A stretch of 64,000 nucleotides of DNA from Bordetella ansorpii (GTDB lineage: Bacteria > Pseudomonadota > Gammaproteobacteria > Burkholderiales > Burkholderiaceae_B): assembly GCF_900078315.1 (NCBI RefSeq), contig NZ_FKBS01000012.1, positions 103,460 through 167,459 of the forward strand, written 5' to 3'. The stretch's first letter is position 1. The number at the start of each line of letters is the position of its first letter. Positions 1-9,207 of the stretch are shown here, in pieces. The notes under the pieces were generated by a model, which saw only the letters and a list, made by a program, of their open reading frames with translations, was not told the DNA's origin and ran no database searches. The position numbers were made by a program, and so were the translations under genes.

Positions 1-11
1 GCGTTCTGACC

Positions 12-2996
12 GTGCTTCCTTTTATGCCGGATGTCGATATGGCCGAAGAAAAACGTCCTGGCGCCCACGTGCCACAGGCAGGGGAAGCCCTCTCGATTGG
101 CGGGCATGCGGATGAGGTGGCCCACGTCTCTCTTGCCCGTTACCGGGAGTTACAATTGCATGCGCAGGCGCTCGAGCACAGGAACAATGAACTTGCTGTC
201 GCGCTGCACCAGGCGCAGATCAAGGCATTAGTCCTGAATCACAAGTTCCGCGATGCACGCTCCGGTTTCAAGGGCGTGCTGGCCGCGCCCTTGTCGCTGG
301 CTAGAAGCCTTCAGCGCCGCTTGTCGGGACGCTACCGGCTGCAGATGGCGCCAGTTCATCAACTGGAAGCGCACAAAAATGGGCAGTGGCTCGTCACGGG
401 AGACACGCCGCAGTGCTTGCTCATTGCCGATCTGCGCTGGCAGCGCCTGCAGGGCTGGTACTGGCTGGATCTTCGAGTCACCGAAGCAGACGACGTGTTG
501 GATGCGGCATTCTTCTTCGACATCGAGGGCTCCGCCGGCTTCATCAAGCGCCATTCGGTAAACGTTAGGCTGCAGGCCAGGAAAAACATCCGAATCCCAT
601 TCTACGTGCCTGCGAATTGTCGGGCGATTCGTTTCGATCCTTGCCATCGCGCGACGCGCTTCGGGTTGAGGATCGACGGATTGGTGCGCCTGGATCAGCA
701 ACCTGCGGTCGCCGGGGGCAATGAAACGATGATGCGCCGCTGGGCCCTGTTGGGAGGTGGCGTGGGCAATTGGGCGGTCCTCTCCGCAAAGGGCCATGTC
801 GCGCCCGCGATCGGCGACGATTATCAGTGGCGCTCCGAAGGTATCGATCCCTGGTTTCAGGTGCGGACGCCTGACGATGTATTCAAGGCTGGCTGGTACA
901 AGGTCGATCTTGCGCTCAATGCCCGGGTGCGCCGCGGCATCTCCAAGCTGTACATGAATTTCGGCGATGGCTATAACGAGGCCGACTCGGCGTCGCTGCC
1001 ATATGAGTCCGGCCAGACGACTTCCCGCGTGGTCCGCTTCCACGGCCAGGCCAAGGCACTGCGCTTTGATCCAGTCGAATGCGAAACGGCATTTTCCATC
1101 GAGGGCCTGGCAGGCACGCCCATATCCGCCGAGCAGGCCAGGCAGGTCATCCTGACAAAGCTCTCCGCCGAGCACGAAGATTTCTTCGGCCAACCTTCGG
1201 ACGATATCTGGGCAGCGCTCACGCGCACGGCTGGCAGCTCTGGGAAAGATCCATTGGCCATGGCCTACGAGGCCTATCAGGCGTTGCATGTCCAAGGTCG
1301 CAACACGTCGGACTACCCCGAGTGGATAGAAGCCAATGAGGGACAGTGGTTCGACGAGGATCTCGTCAGGCGGCAACGAGAGCAGTTCGTGCTCAGGCCG
1401 TTGATTTCCATCGTCATGCCGACGTACAACACGCCGCTGGCCTTGTTGCGCATCGCGATCGATTCGGTCCTGGCGCAGAGCTACCCGGATTGGCAACTGT
1501 GCATCGCGGACGATGACTCCACGGATGCTGCGGTGAGGGAAACGCTCGACGCCTATGCGCGGCAGGACCCGAGAATTCGTGTGGTGTTCCGCCCGTCGAA
1601 CGGCCATATATCGGAGGCATCGAACACGGCACTCGCGTTGGCCGATGGCCAATACGTGGCCTTGCTAGATCATGACGACCAATTGGCCGAACATGCCTTG
1701 CATTATGTCGTTCATTATCTCAACCAGCATCCGCAGGCCAAGATCGTTTATACGGACGAGGATAAGATAGACATCAAGGGCGAGCGCTTCGATCCTCACT
1801 TCAAACCGGATTGGAACCCCGACCTCTGCTTCTCCCAGAATTACGTCTCGCACCTGGGTATTTACCGGCGCGACATTCTCCAGCAGATCGGCGGCTTCCG
1901 TACGGAAGTGGTGGGGAGCCAGGACCACGACCTGTTATTGCGCTGCCTGCCTTTGGTCAAGCCCTCGGAGATCATCCACGTGCCGATGGTTCTTTACCAC
2001 TGGCGGGCTGTTAGGGGGTCCACGGCGCAGGCCGGTGAGCACAAGGGCTATACGGCGGAGGCTGGCATCCGCGCGCTGCAGGATTTCATGGATTCTCAGG
2101 GTGATGGCCAAGCGATCGTCGAGGAAGGCCTGGCGCCGAACACCTACCGTGTGCGCTATCCCGTCGCGGAGCCGGGGCCGCTGGTATCGCTGCTGATCCC
2201 CACCCGCGACAAGGTGGACCTGTTGCAGGCCTGCGTGTCCAGCATCCTCGAGAAAACGGAATACCGTAATTTCGAGATAATAATCATCGACAATGGAAGC
2301 GAACTTCCCGAGACGATAGATTATCTCGAGAAAATCCAGAAAGCCGAGAGCTCTGTCAGGGTCGTGCCTTATACACATCCTTTCAATTATTCCGCCATAA
2401 ACAACTTCGGGGCCAGGCATGCTCGAGGTGAAATACTTGGCTTGGTCAATAACGACGTCGAGGTGATCACCCCCGGCTGGCTGACTGAAATGGTCAGTCA
2501 TGCGATTCGCCCCCATATCGGCTGTGTCGGCGCTAAATTATATTATGGCGATGACACCATCCAGCATGCTGGCGTCATTATCGGGCTCGGTGGGGTGGCA
2601 GGGCATTCCCATCGATATTCCGCACGAAATGCATCCGGATATTTTTATCGATTGAAAGTGATACAGAACCTTTCGGCAGTCACGGCTGCCTGCCTTTTGG
2701 TGAGAAAATCGGTGTTCATGGAAGTCGGCGGCCTCGAGGAAAGCCTCAGGGTTGCGTTCAACGATGTTGATTTCTGCCTCAAGGTACGCAAGGCAGGGTA
2801 TCGGAATCTGTGGACGCCTTACGCAGAGCTGTATCACTATGAGTCGAAATCCCGAGGCCACGAAGACACGCCTGAAAAAATGGCCAGGTTTGTGTCGGAA
2901 ATTGCGTTCATGCAGCAGCGCTGGGGCGATGAGCTCAAGAACGATCCGTGCTACAGCAGGAATCTGACCTTGGCCCGAGAGGATTTCTCCTTCTGA
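12..2996 (+). CDS. Two-domain GT2 glycosyltransferase with duplicated N-terminal beta domain
   Basis: Probable polysaccharide-chain glycosyltransferase acting at the cytoplasmic membrane face. The first GT2 domain begins near residue 462 (LRPLISIVMPTYN) and carries an LLDHDDQ metal/nucleotide-sugar motif at 551-557. The second begins near 722 (PLVSLLIPTRDK) with NNDVEV at 813-818. Residues 1-450 are not a GT fold; they contain two related segments (about 125-228 and 272-370), each starting GWY(W/K)-x-DL and ending RFDP...F-x-I-(D/E)GL. The frame is open to the left edge, so the GTG at 12 may not be the true start; ATGs at 24 and 39 are alternatives and the gene could begin outside the window. 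The last third (after about 2270) is visibly AT-richer than the catabolic genes downstream. The acceptor and donor sugars cannot be read from sequence. Confidence 0.85.
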   Translation: MLPFMPDVDMAEEKRPGAHVPQAGEALSIGGHADEVAHVSLARYRELQLHAQALEHRNNELAVALHQAQIKALVLNHKFRDARSGFKGVLAAPLSLARSLQRRLSGRYRLQMAPVHQLEAHKNGQWLVTGDTPQCLLIADLRWQRLQGWYWLDLRVTEADDVLDAAFFFDIEGSAGFIKRHSVNVRLQARKNIRIPFYVPANCRAIRFDPCHRATRFGLRIDGLVRLDQQPAVAGGNETMMRRWALLGGGVGNWAVLSAKGHVAPAIGDDYQWRSEGIDPWFQVRTPDDVFKAGWYKVDLALNARVRRGISKLYMNFGDGYNEADSASLPYESGQTTSRVVRFHGQAKALRFDPVECETAFSIEGLAGTPISAEQARQVILTKLSAEHEDFFGQPSDDIWAALTRTAGSSGKDPLAMAYEAYQALHVQGRNTSDYPEWIEANEGQWFDEDLVRRQREQFVLRPLISIVMPTYNTPLALLRIAIDSVLAQSYPDWQLCIADDDSTDAAVRETLDAYARQDPRIRVVFRPSNGHISEASNTALALADGQYVALLDHDDQLAEHALHYVVHYLNQHPQAKIVYTDEDKIDIKGERFDPHFKPDWNPDLCFSQNYVSHLGIYRRDILQQIGGFRTEVVGSQDHDLLLRCLPLVKPSEIIHVPMVLYHWRAVRGSTAQAGEHKGYTAEAGIRALQDFMDSQGDGQAIVEEGLAPNTYRVRYPVAEPGPLVSLLIPTRDKVDLLQACVSSILEKTEYRNFEIIIIDNGSELPETIDYLEKIQKAESSVRVVPYTHPFNYSAINNFGARHARGEILGLVNNDVEVITPGWLTEMVSHAIRPHIGCVGAKLYYGDDTIQHAGVIIGLGGVAGHSHRYSARNASGYFYRLKVIQNLSAVTAACLLVRKSVFMEVGGLEESLRVAFNDVDFCLKVRKAGYRNLWTPYAELYHYESKSRGHEDTPEKMARFVSEIAFMQQRWGDELKNDPCYSRNLTLAREDFSF

Positions 2997-3118
2997 GTGA
3001 TGAGTGATGCGTGGGCGCTGGCTGCCAGGCAGCAGGCGCCCGCATTCCGTCGAGGTGTTCCTGGTGCCGCTCTTGCGAGGGCAGGCCTTTCCTGCCTGAT
3101 CAGACACAAGGACTGGCC

Positions 3119-4474
3119 ATGATCAATCGTCGACGCTTCATTTCCTCTGCCTTGGCCCTGACGGCCGCCCCTCAGGTCGTCCATGCGGCCAAGCCTTCCT
3201 CAGCACCCAATGCCACCGAGTCGCCGGGTGAAGATCCCAGGGTCCAGGAGCTGCTGGCCTACGCTCAACGGGACAGGAAGGCGGCGAAGCAGTCCAGCCA
3301 GGCCGGGGTTGCGAAGGCGATGGGCGTGCAGTACGCGGACCAGTTGGGCATTCCCTCCGATGGGACGCGAGACGCGGCGGCGCGTATCCGAGCGGCGGTG
3401 GAAAGCAACCGCACCATCATCTTCCCCCCTGGGACGTATTTGCTGGACAGTACGGACGGCCCTGTCGCGGGCGTGGCGCGCGCGCCGGCGATCGTCCTGG
3501 ATGGCATCAGCAACTTCGCTCTGATCGGCATGCCCGGCGCAGTATTCAAGATGGGACCGAAAATGGCTGCGCAGAACAGCAGTTTCGTGGTTACCCTGGT
3601 CTCCGCCGGTCAGGCAAAGAAAGGGAATTACACGAGGAATATTACGATCTCGGGCTTCACGTTGATATTCAATGCCACCCGCGACGTATCGGGCGCCGTT
3701 GCCGGATTGAATATAACCTCCGCAGAAGAGGTTGTTGTCGAGAACATGGTTTTCGACGCGGGGAACTCGGCGACCGGCGTGCTTGGCATTACGGGAACAG
3801 GCGGACGCGGTCACGTATTCCGCCGTAATCGCTTCATGGGCGTGGCAACCCCGTTCGATAATTCCCAATACGAAAATTGTACGTATGAAAAAAATACGCT
3901 GATAGGCGCTGGAAAAGGAGTGACGGGTTTCAATCACTTCTATGATGTCAATACGTTGAAGAACGTGCGGCTGGAAAGGCCATTGTCGCAAGGAATAAGT
4001 TCGGGGCTGCTTGTTCTGGATAATGATATATCCGGCTATCCGAACGCAATTGCGCTGCGCGGGGCCAGGGACTCGTGGATTGACCGGAATCGCTGCCATT
4101 CCGTTGATCTCAATAATCGCCGGCCGAACAGCGGTATTTCGATCTACGCAGGCAAGGGCGAACTCGCAGCCGGATTGCAGGTAAGCGGCATCAGCGTCAC
4201 CCGCAACGTCATCTATGGCTACAAGCAGAACGGGGACGGGCAGATACGCGGCATCTTCGTCAATCGCTTTGGTGGCGACCGGCCGGTGAAAAATATTTCG
4301 GTCAGTAACAACATTATCCATGACCTGGGCGGAAAGTCGGCCACGGGCGTCGATTTCGACGAACTGTCGGACGGCGATGATGTATTCGGCAATATCGTGG
4401 ACGCGCCAACGGTTGCCAGGGCTTATGGCACGGGGATGCAGAGCCGGATGGGAGCGTTGGCGAAGCGCTGTTGA
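3119..4474 (+). CDS. Tat-exported right-handed parallel beta-helix protein (pectate-lyase-like fold)
   Basis: A 451-aa protein starting MINRRRFISSALALTAA, a twin-arginine signal peptide (RRRF) followed by a hydrophobic core and a VHAA cleavage region. The ATG at 3119 is preferred over the upstream in-frame start because the Tat signal begins there and ACAAGGA lies upstream. The mature part has the N-terminal loop typical of pectate-lyase-superfamily helices (GIPSDGTRDAAARIRAAVES, then IIFPPGTYLLDS) and then many short beta-rungs with N-rich turns (NITISGF, RNRF, LDNDISGY, ISVSNNIIHDL). Such folds serve as polysaccharide lyases, hydrolases or epimerases. Catalytic residues cannot be assigned by eye. 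Its place in the polysaccharide locus suggests periplasmic processing of the polymer. Codon use in the middle (AAT, ATA, AAA) is AT-richer than most of the window. Confidence 0.8.
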   Translation: MINRRRFISSALALTAAPQVVHAAKPSSAPNATESPGEDPRVQELLAYAQRDRKAAKQSSQAGVAKAMGVQYADQLGIPSDGTRDAAARIRAAVESNRTIIFPPGTYLLDSTDGPVAGVARAPAIVLDGISNFALIGMPGAVFKMGPKMAAQNSSFVVTLVSAGQAKKGNYTRNITISGFTLIFNATRDVSGAVAGLNITSAEEVVVENMVFDAGNSATGVLGITGTGGRGHVFRRNRFMGVATPFDNSQYENCTYEKNTLIGAGKGVTGFNHFYDVNTLKNVRLERPLSQGISSGLLVLDNDISGYPNAIALRGARDSWIDRNRCHSVDLNNRRPNSGISIYAGKGELAAGLQVSGISVTRNVIYGYKQNGDGQIRGIFVNRFGGDRPVKNISVSNNIIHDLGGKSATGVDFDELSDGDDVFGNIVDAPTVARAYGTGMQSRMGALAKRC

Positions 4475-4511
4475 GCGGCTTGATGGCGGCTGCCGCCATC
4501 AAGCCGGGGAA

Positions 4512-5705
4512 TCATACCGCGGTGCTCGGGGCTCCGTCGCACAAGGCGTTGAACGCGGGCGACGCGGGGATTTCCATTTCGTTCATCAGATTGCGGATCT
4601 TGCGTCCGAGTTCAATCCGGTGATCGTCTCGCTGTGCTGCCGTGTTCTTGGCTATTTTCTCGAATAGCCGGTCGAACTTGCCCACGGACGGGACTTCCAT
4701 TGCTTGGTCCAGCGAGGTCACGGGAATCTGCAGCGTCTCGCACAGTTCGGAGGTGCGCGAATCGTGGGAAATCATGGCGGCGGGGCGCTCGGCCTGCAGT
4801 GCCATGATCGTTCCATGGATGCGCGTGCCGATGACGGCCTGATAGCGCCGTACATCGCGAATCCAGTGGTCGATGCGGACGTGGACGCGCGATCGCGCGG
4901 CCAGCAGTTCCCGGAACTCGGGGATTCTCATGCCTGGCGCCAGGCGCTTTCGAAGATGGAAAAGGGTGGAGTCCTCGACCATATGGCCGTCGCCCATGGC
5001 GAATGCCATGATCGTGGGATGCGCCTGGGTGATGTAGTCGCTATTGCGAAAGCGCACCAGATCGAACAGGCGACGTTCCAGTTCGCTGACCTTCTCCGCA
5101 TGAGGATGACCCGTGGGGTAGATGCCTTCCATCAGAGCGATGGAGGAAAAGTCCTCTGCGCCAATCTTGCGGGCAACATCCTGCCAGAGCGTCCGGGATG
5201 GATTGATGAAAAATGACGGGCAACCCAGGACTTGGGCGCCGGATACGCCCAGTTCGTCGATGATCGATTTTGTATAGGCTCCGCGTACGCCGAAACCGGC
5301 GGAGCGTTTGCTGACGGCGTGCAGGTAGTCCAGGGTTCCGGCCGGAATCGTGATTTTGTCACCCATCGTGCCTGCCTGAGCGCCGATGCCCAGGCAAAAA
5401 GTCGGAAGATCCACGGTTTCGATGAACTTGGCGGGGGCGCCATAATCGATGCCGGGGTTGACCAGATTGGCTTCCGCGACGATCAGGGCTCTGGCGTTGC
5501 GCCGGACATAATCGGGATCGGTGCGGTAAGTCGTGTAGATGACATCTTCGCCGATCAGCTTGCGCATGCCGTACTTGAACGCAAAATTGCCGACATTGAC
5601 GCCAGACAGCTTTAGTACGTCGGACGCATTCAGCCCGGCAGTGTCGCCGATGCCGGCGTAGTCGCTTTGCGCTTCCGTACTGATCAGCAGGATTGCAACA
5701 GTCAT
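4512..5705 (-). CDS. Polysaccharide pyruvyl transferase family protein
   Basis: A 397-aa protein from MTVAILLISTEAQSDY. This start has a GAGGAA ribosome site 5 nt upstream, better than the 16-codon-longer frame. It fits the PF04230 family: an N-terminal GIGDTAGL-type loop near residue 20, NFAFKYGMRKLIG, a central GLGIGAQAG-like strand (FCLGIGAQAG), AGFGVRGAYTKSIIDELGV, and the hallmark GTRIHGTIMAL followed by ISHDSRTSELC. Members transfer pyruvate from phosphoenolpyruvate to sugars or, in some cases, act in modifying polymer export. It is read with the large glycosyltransferase upstream (84-bp gap) and is probably the second gene of that minus-strand unit. The specific substrate is unknown. 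Confidence 0.82.
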   Translation of the reverse strand: MTVAILLISTEAQSDYAGIGDTAGLNASDVLKLSGVNVGNFAFKYGMRKLIGEDVIYTTYRTDPDYVRRNARALIVAEANLVNPGIDYGAPAKFIETVDLPTFCLGIGAQAGTMGDKITIPAGTLDYLHAVSKRSAGFGVRGAYTKSIIDELGVSGAQVLGCPSFFINPSRTLWQDVARKIGAEDFSSIALMEGIYPTGHPHAEKVSELERRLFDLVRFRNSDYITQAHPTIMAFAMGDGHMVEDSTLFHLRKRLAPGMRIPEFRELLAARSRVHVRIDHWIRDVRRYQAVIGTRIHGTIMALQAERPAAMISHDSRTSELCETLQIPVTSLDQAMEVPSVGKFDRLFEKIAKNTAAQRDDHRIELGRKIRNLMNEMEIPASPAFNALCDGAPSTAV

Positions 5706-5789
5706 ATGTTCCTCAGCGATTATGAAGATGAGCGCGTCGGTAGTGCGACGCACGCATAGAGGGTAGGCAGATGGCTTGCTCTGATCGAA

Positions 5790-8700
5790 TTAATGGCTGT
5801 CAGTCCCGTCCTCTTCGGCTAGCAGCTGCTTGGATGCCGCCCATACGCCTTCAATATAGCTGATCTTCGCTTGCAGTATGTTTTTCAAATCGGATTTATT
5901 CAGGCCCAGCGTGACGGAGTCCGCCAATACCATTTTCTCGATGTGACGATTTGAATTGATCACATCGATTGCGGAGCGGAATCGGATAAGTCCGAAGTTT
6001 TGGAACAACGCCTTGCCCTCTTCGACACCGCGACGATAGGCTTCCTCGAAATTGCTGGTGTAGTCGTGGGAATGGAAAATAATTGCGGAGGGACAATAGG
6101 CGCGCGAAAACCCCGCTTCCAGCAGACGTTTCGCGATCCCCTGGTCCTCAGCGAAGTCGACCGTGGGGAATTTGAAGCGGCGGAGCAGGTCGCCGCGATA
6201 ACCCGCGTTGTTGTCGCTGTTGAAGCACAGGCCTGCCTTGAAGAAGGGGTCGGTGTTATATCGGCCCGCGTGCTGGCGCCGGTTGGTGATGAAGCCGTGC
6301 TGCACGAATCCGTTGAAATGCATGATCAACTCGTGATCGTAGATCGGATGGTGCTGCGGATAGGCGCGGTGCGGGCCAAAACTGTAGCTGCAATCGGGCA
6401 GCATGCGCAGCGGCGTCAGCAGTGATTCCAGCCAGTACTCGCTGGCCGGCAGCGCATCCTGGGTCAGGTAGGCATAGAAATCCGCATGGGTCAGGCTGGC
6501 GCCGAGGTTGCGGGTTTCGCCATGCTGAAAGGTTGCGGCATCAATGGCGTGGACTGATGCCAGCTTCTGTTGCTCGATCTTCTCGATAACCGGCGACACC
6601 TGGCCATTCTTGCGGGAATCGACGATCTGGATGGTGACATCGTACGAGCAGAGTTGCCCATGTATGGCATCCAGCACTGCCAGGAAGTCTTCGTCCGGAT
6701 AGTAGGTGGGAATGACGACAGTGGCCGGCTTTCGCAAGGAGATCGCGGGCGCGGACGGTTTCACCTTTTTCTCGAGCCAGGCGCCGACCCGTTCGAACTC
6801 GGCTTCCCAGGACACTGAGCGAGCGAAGTTGGTGTAGGCGTTGCGTAACTGGTCGAACGAGGCCTGGTCCAGCGTGGCCGCCAACTGAAGGACGTGGTTT
6901 GCGATGCTCTTGGCGGTGGGCATCACCGAAATGGCGCCATGCGCATCGGTGGTGTCCTGCGTGGAATCGGAAGCCGGCTGGATGACAACGAGTCCGGAAG
7001 CCGCCATCTCGACGGGCAGGATGGAGTAGTTGGTGGCCGAGGCCACCAGGCCGAACTTGGCGCGATGGAACAGGTCGGCCATCTGGTGCGGCGTGAGGAT
7101 ACCGGCATTGGTGACCGCCGGATCCACGTCAGGACCAGGATTGTCGTCACCGAAGATGACGATCTCGCCCTGGCCGGCCTTGGCCAGCCTGTTGGCGGCT
7201 TCAATCATGAGATCCGAGCAGCGTCTGCTGGTATGGCCGCGGACATAAACTGCGGCCAGGATGTCGCGTTGCTCCAGGGTGGGATCCTTGCGCTGGTAGA
7301 AGGGCTCTGCGCATAGTTCGAAGTGGGTGTGGTCCCCGCCTTTGTCTGCCACCAGGTTTTCCAGCCAGCCTCCGGCGCAGATGAAGTCGAACCCCATCTT
7401 GTAGGTGTATTCCGCGCGCAGGGCATCGGTACCCGCGGCGCTGAACAGGCTTTCCCGGTCCTGGACGAAATACAAGCGGACGTTCGCCTGCTTGTTCCTG
7501 GCGACGGTATAGGCGGTGGTCCAGGCCGTGGCTACCAGGAACTCGTCCTCGATGGCCTCGAAGCCGGCATCGAGCATGCGGAACGATACGGCGGTGGAAG
7601 GGAAGTAGCCGACATACTCGGCATAGAGTGCGTCGATCTGTCCCGCATCCGTGGTGCCGTCCACCCAGAAGGTCGATTCCCAGCCCAGCCGCGAGAGCGT
7701 GCGGGCGCAGCGGAAGATGGTCGTGTGTCCGCCTCCACCCTTGGAAAAAGAGGGGATGACCCAGTTCAGTACTTTGCGGCCAACCTGCGCGGCTTGGTTC
7801 ATGCCGCTGTCCGGCTGGACGGTGTAAGAGCTGGGCTGATGAGCGCCGGAAGGGGCCACCAGGGGCCCCATGTCGTCACGCTCGAGCCAGTGGCCGGCCC
7901 ACTCGATGGCCGAATGCAGCGTGTGCCGTTTCGCGCCCATCGCGACTTCAGCGCTGGGGAACAGGCCGCTCAGCATGCCGATCGAGAGGAAGTGCTCAAG
8001 AGCGGACAACTTCCAGCCGGCCAGGTGTGCCGCATAGCTACGGCGATAATACAGGCCGTCGAAATAAGGGTTGGGACGGGCACCTTCCAACTCGCCGAAC
8101 AACTGGTAGTGTTTCCAGACGTCGATAGCGCTGGGGTCCAGGTCGGGACGATGGGTCAGGTAGCTGTTCCGGTCGAATTTGAACAACTCGCGGGCCGCAG
8201 CCAGTGCCAGTGGTGAGTACACCCTGCGACGCCGCTCTGCCGCTGCAGCAGGCGCCTGGAAGCGGCGTTTCTCGCCATATCCGTGCTCGATATAGTGCGT
8301 AACGGGATCGACCAGAAGCTGTGCGACGTCGGCATTCAATTGCCAATAGCTCAACGGCGAGAACTCGCGGTTGGGCGCCAGGAGATTTTTCCGTCCGATC
8401 GATCGATAGTGGTCGGTGGCTGCCTCTGGCCCGGCCAAACCGTGGACGCTGGCATACCACTGCGAGTCCAGCGCAGTTGTAATGCGGATCTCGGTGACTT
8501 GGGCTTCCGAGTATTGTGGCTGCTTTGGAGCACGCGCCAGGCTGGCTTTGCCGAGAGCCGGCTTGGACGAACTCGCGGCGGCGGCTTCCTGCGCTGCGGC
8601 GTCGAATGTATCCTCGGTCGTCGCTGACTCGAAGTCTGCCATCGGTGCTGCCACGGGTTGGCTGTCGGCGCCCTCGGATTGCGTGGCGGCGTCGAAAGGT

Positions 8701-9023
8701 GGGACAGAGGCGGGGCTGTCAGCCTGCTCGGGCCGCCTGTACTCCCGGACCTCCTTGTGGCCATACTGCAGATAGTGCAACCGGGCTTGCCATTGATTCC
8801 ATTGAGCCGGCAGGTCCTCGTTCGACTTGATGTAGTACTCCCAGTCGAAGTCCGCGGGAATGCCCGTTTCTTTCAGGCCGATCGTGTCCAGCATTTCCGC
8901 GAAGGAACCGAAGCGCTTGTGCACTTCCGGTTGAGCCGCCCAATGCGCTTCGATCGCGGCATCATCGAGTCCGGCGACGTCCGGATACCAACCTCTATAG
9001 AAATCGTGGTCAAGCGTAGGCAC
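5790..9023 (-). CDS. Giant bifunctional glycosyltransferase: N-terminal repeats + GT4 (WsaF-like) + GT2
   Basis: 1077 aa. Residues 1-97, about 187-256 and 282-355 hold degenerate repeats of the type (D/F)xxYY...P(D)V...HY...G...E-R found at the N-termini of large capsule glycosyltransferases; residues 100-170 are an Ala/Ser/Pro-rich linker. A GT4-like, rhamnosyltransferase WsaF-type domain follows at about 419-750 (WVIPSFSKGGGGHTTIFR at 421; SILPVEMAASGL as the donor-site E motif near 667-678). A GT2 domain occupies about 766-1000 (TVVIPTYYPDEDF; FAEDQGIAKRLLEAGF near 957). Two catalytic domains imply two linkages, or polymerisation by one chain. dTDP-rhamnose is a plausible donor because rmlBD lie just upstream. 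Translation starts at GTG 9023 with TAGGAG upstream, overlapping the stop codon of a short ORF. Confidence 0.85.
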   Translation of the reverse strand: MPTLDHDFYRGWYPDVAGLDDAAIEAHWAAQPEVHKRFGSFAEMLDTIGLKETGIPADFDWEYYIKSNEDLPAQWNQWQARLHYLQYGHKEVREYRRPEQADSPASVPPFDAATQSEGADSQPVAAPMADFESATTEDTFDAAAQEAAAASSSKPALGKASLARAPKQPQYSEAQVTEIRITTALDSQWYASVHGLAGPEAATDHYRSIGRKNLLAPNREFSPLSYWQLNADVAQLLVDPVTHYIEHGYGEKRRFQAPAAAAERRRRVYSPLALAAARELFKFDRNSYLTHRPDLDPSAIDVWKHYQLFGELEGARPNPYFDGLYYRRSYAAHLAGWKLSALEHFLSIGMLSGLFPSAEVAMGAKRHTLHSAIEWAGHWLERDDMGPLVAPSGAHQPSSYTVQPDSGMNQAAQVGRKVLNWVIPSFSKGGGGHTTIFRCARTLSRLGWESTFWVDGTTDAGQIDALYAEYVGYFPSTAVSFRMLDAGFEAIEDEFLVATAWTTAYTVARNKQANVRLYFVQDRESLFSAAGTDALRAEYTYKMGFDFICAGGWLENLVADKGGDHTHFELCAEPFYQRKDPTLEQRDILAAVYVRGHTSRRCSDLMIEAANRLAKAGQGEIVIFGDDNPGPDVDPAVTNAGILTPHQMADLFHRAKFGLVASATNYSILPVEMAASGLVVIQPASDSTQDTTDAHGAISVMPTAKSIANHVLQLAATLDQASFDQLRNAYTNFARSVSWEAEFERVGAWLEKKVKPSAPAISLRKPATVVIPTYYPDEDFLAVLDAIHGQLCSYDVTIQIVDSRKNGQVSPVIEKIEQQKLASVHAIDAATFQHGETRNLGASLTHADFYAYLTQDALPASEYWLESLLTPLRMLPDCSYSFGPHRAYPQHHPIYDHELIMHFNGFVQHGFITNRRQHAGRYNTDPFFKAGLCFNSDNNAGYRGDLLRRFKFPTVDFAEDQGIAKRLLEAGFSRAYCPSAIIFHSHDYTSNFEEAYRRGVEEGKALFQNFGLIRFRSAIDVINSNRHIEKMVLADSVTLGLNKSDLKNILQAKISYIEGVWAASKQLLAEEDGTDSH

Positions 9024-9036
9024 GGGGGACTAACTC

Positions 9037-9207
9037 CTATCGGAAGTAATTATTCTGGAAAGGCTGGAGCCTGTTCTTCAACATCTGGGTGATGGCGGGT
9101 ATGCCTGCCGGCTCAGCGGCCAGACCGTGGGCCGAGATGCAGGCGCGGTCGGTCAGGCGAATCGCATGCAACGCATTCTTCAAGGAGTAGGGCAACTCTC
9201 CAGACAT
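9037..9207 (-). CDS. Small 56-codon ORF upstream of the giant glycosyltransferase
   Basis: Reads MSGELPYSLKNALHA at the N-terminus and ends QPFQNNYFR. The ATG at 9207 has GAAGG five bases upstream and an in-frame TGA four codons before it, so this is a self-contained ORF. Its stop (TAG) is embedded in the TAGGAG that serves as the ribosome site of the next gene (GTG 9023), an arrangement that would couple translation of the two. No family, signal peptide or membrane segment is recognised. It could be a genuine small protein, a translated leader, or a chance ORF in a long leader. Confidence 0.35.
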   Translation of the reverse strand: MSGELPYSLKNALHAIRLTDRACISAHGLAAEPAGIPAITQMLKNRLQPFQNNYFR

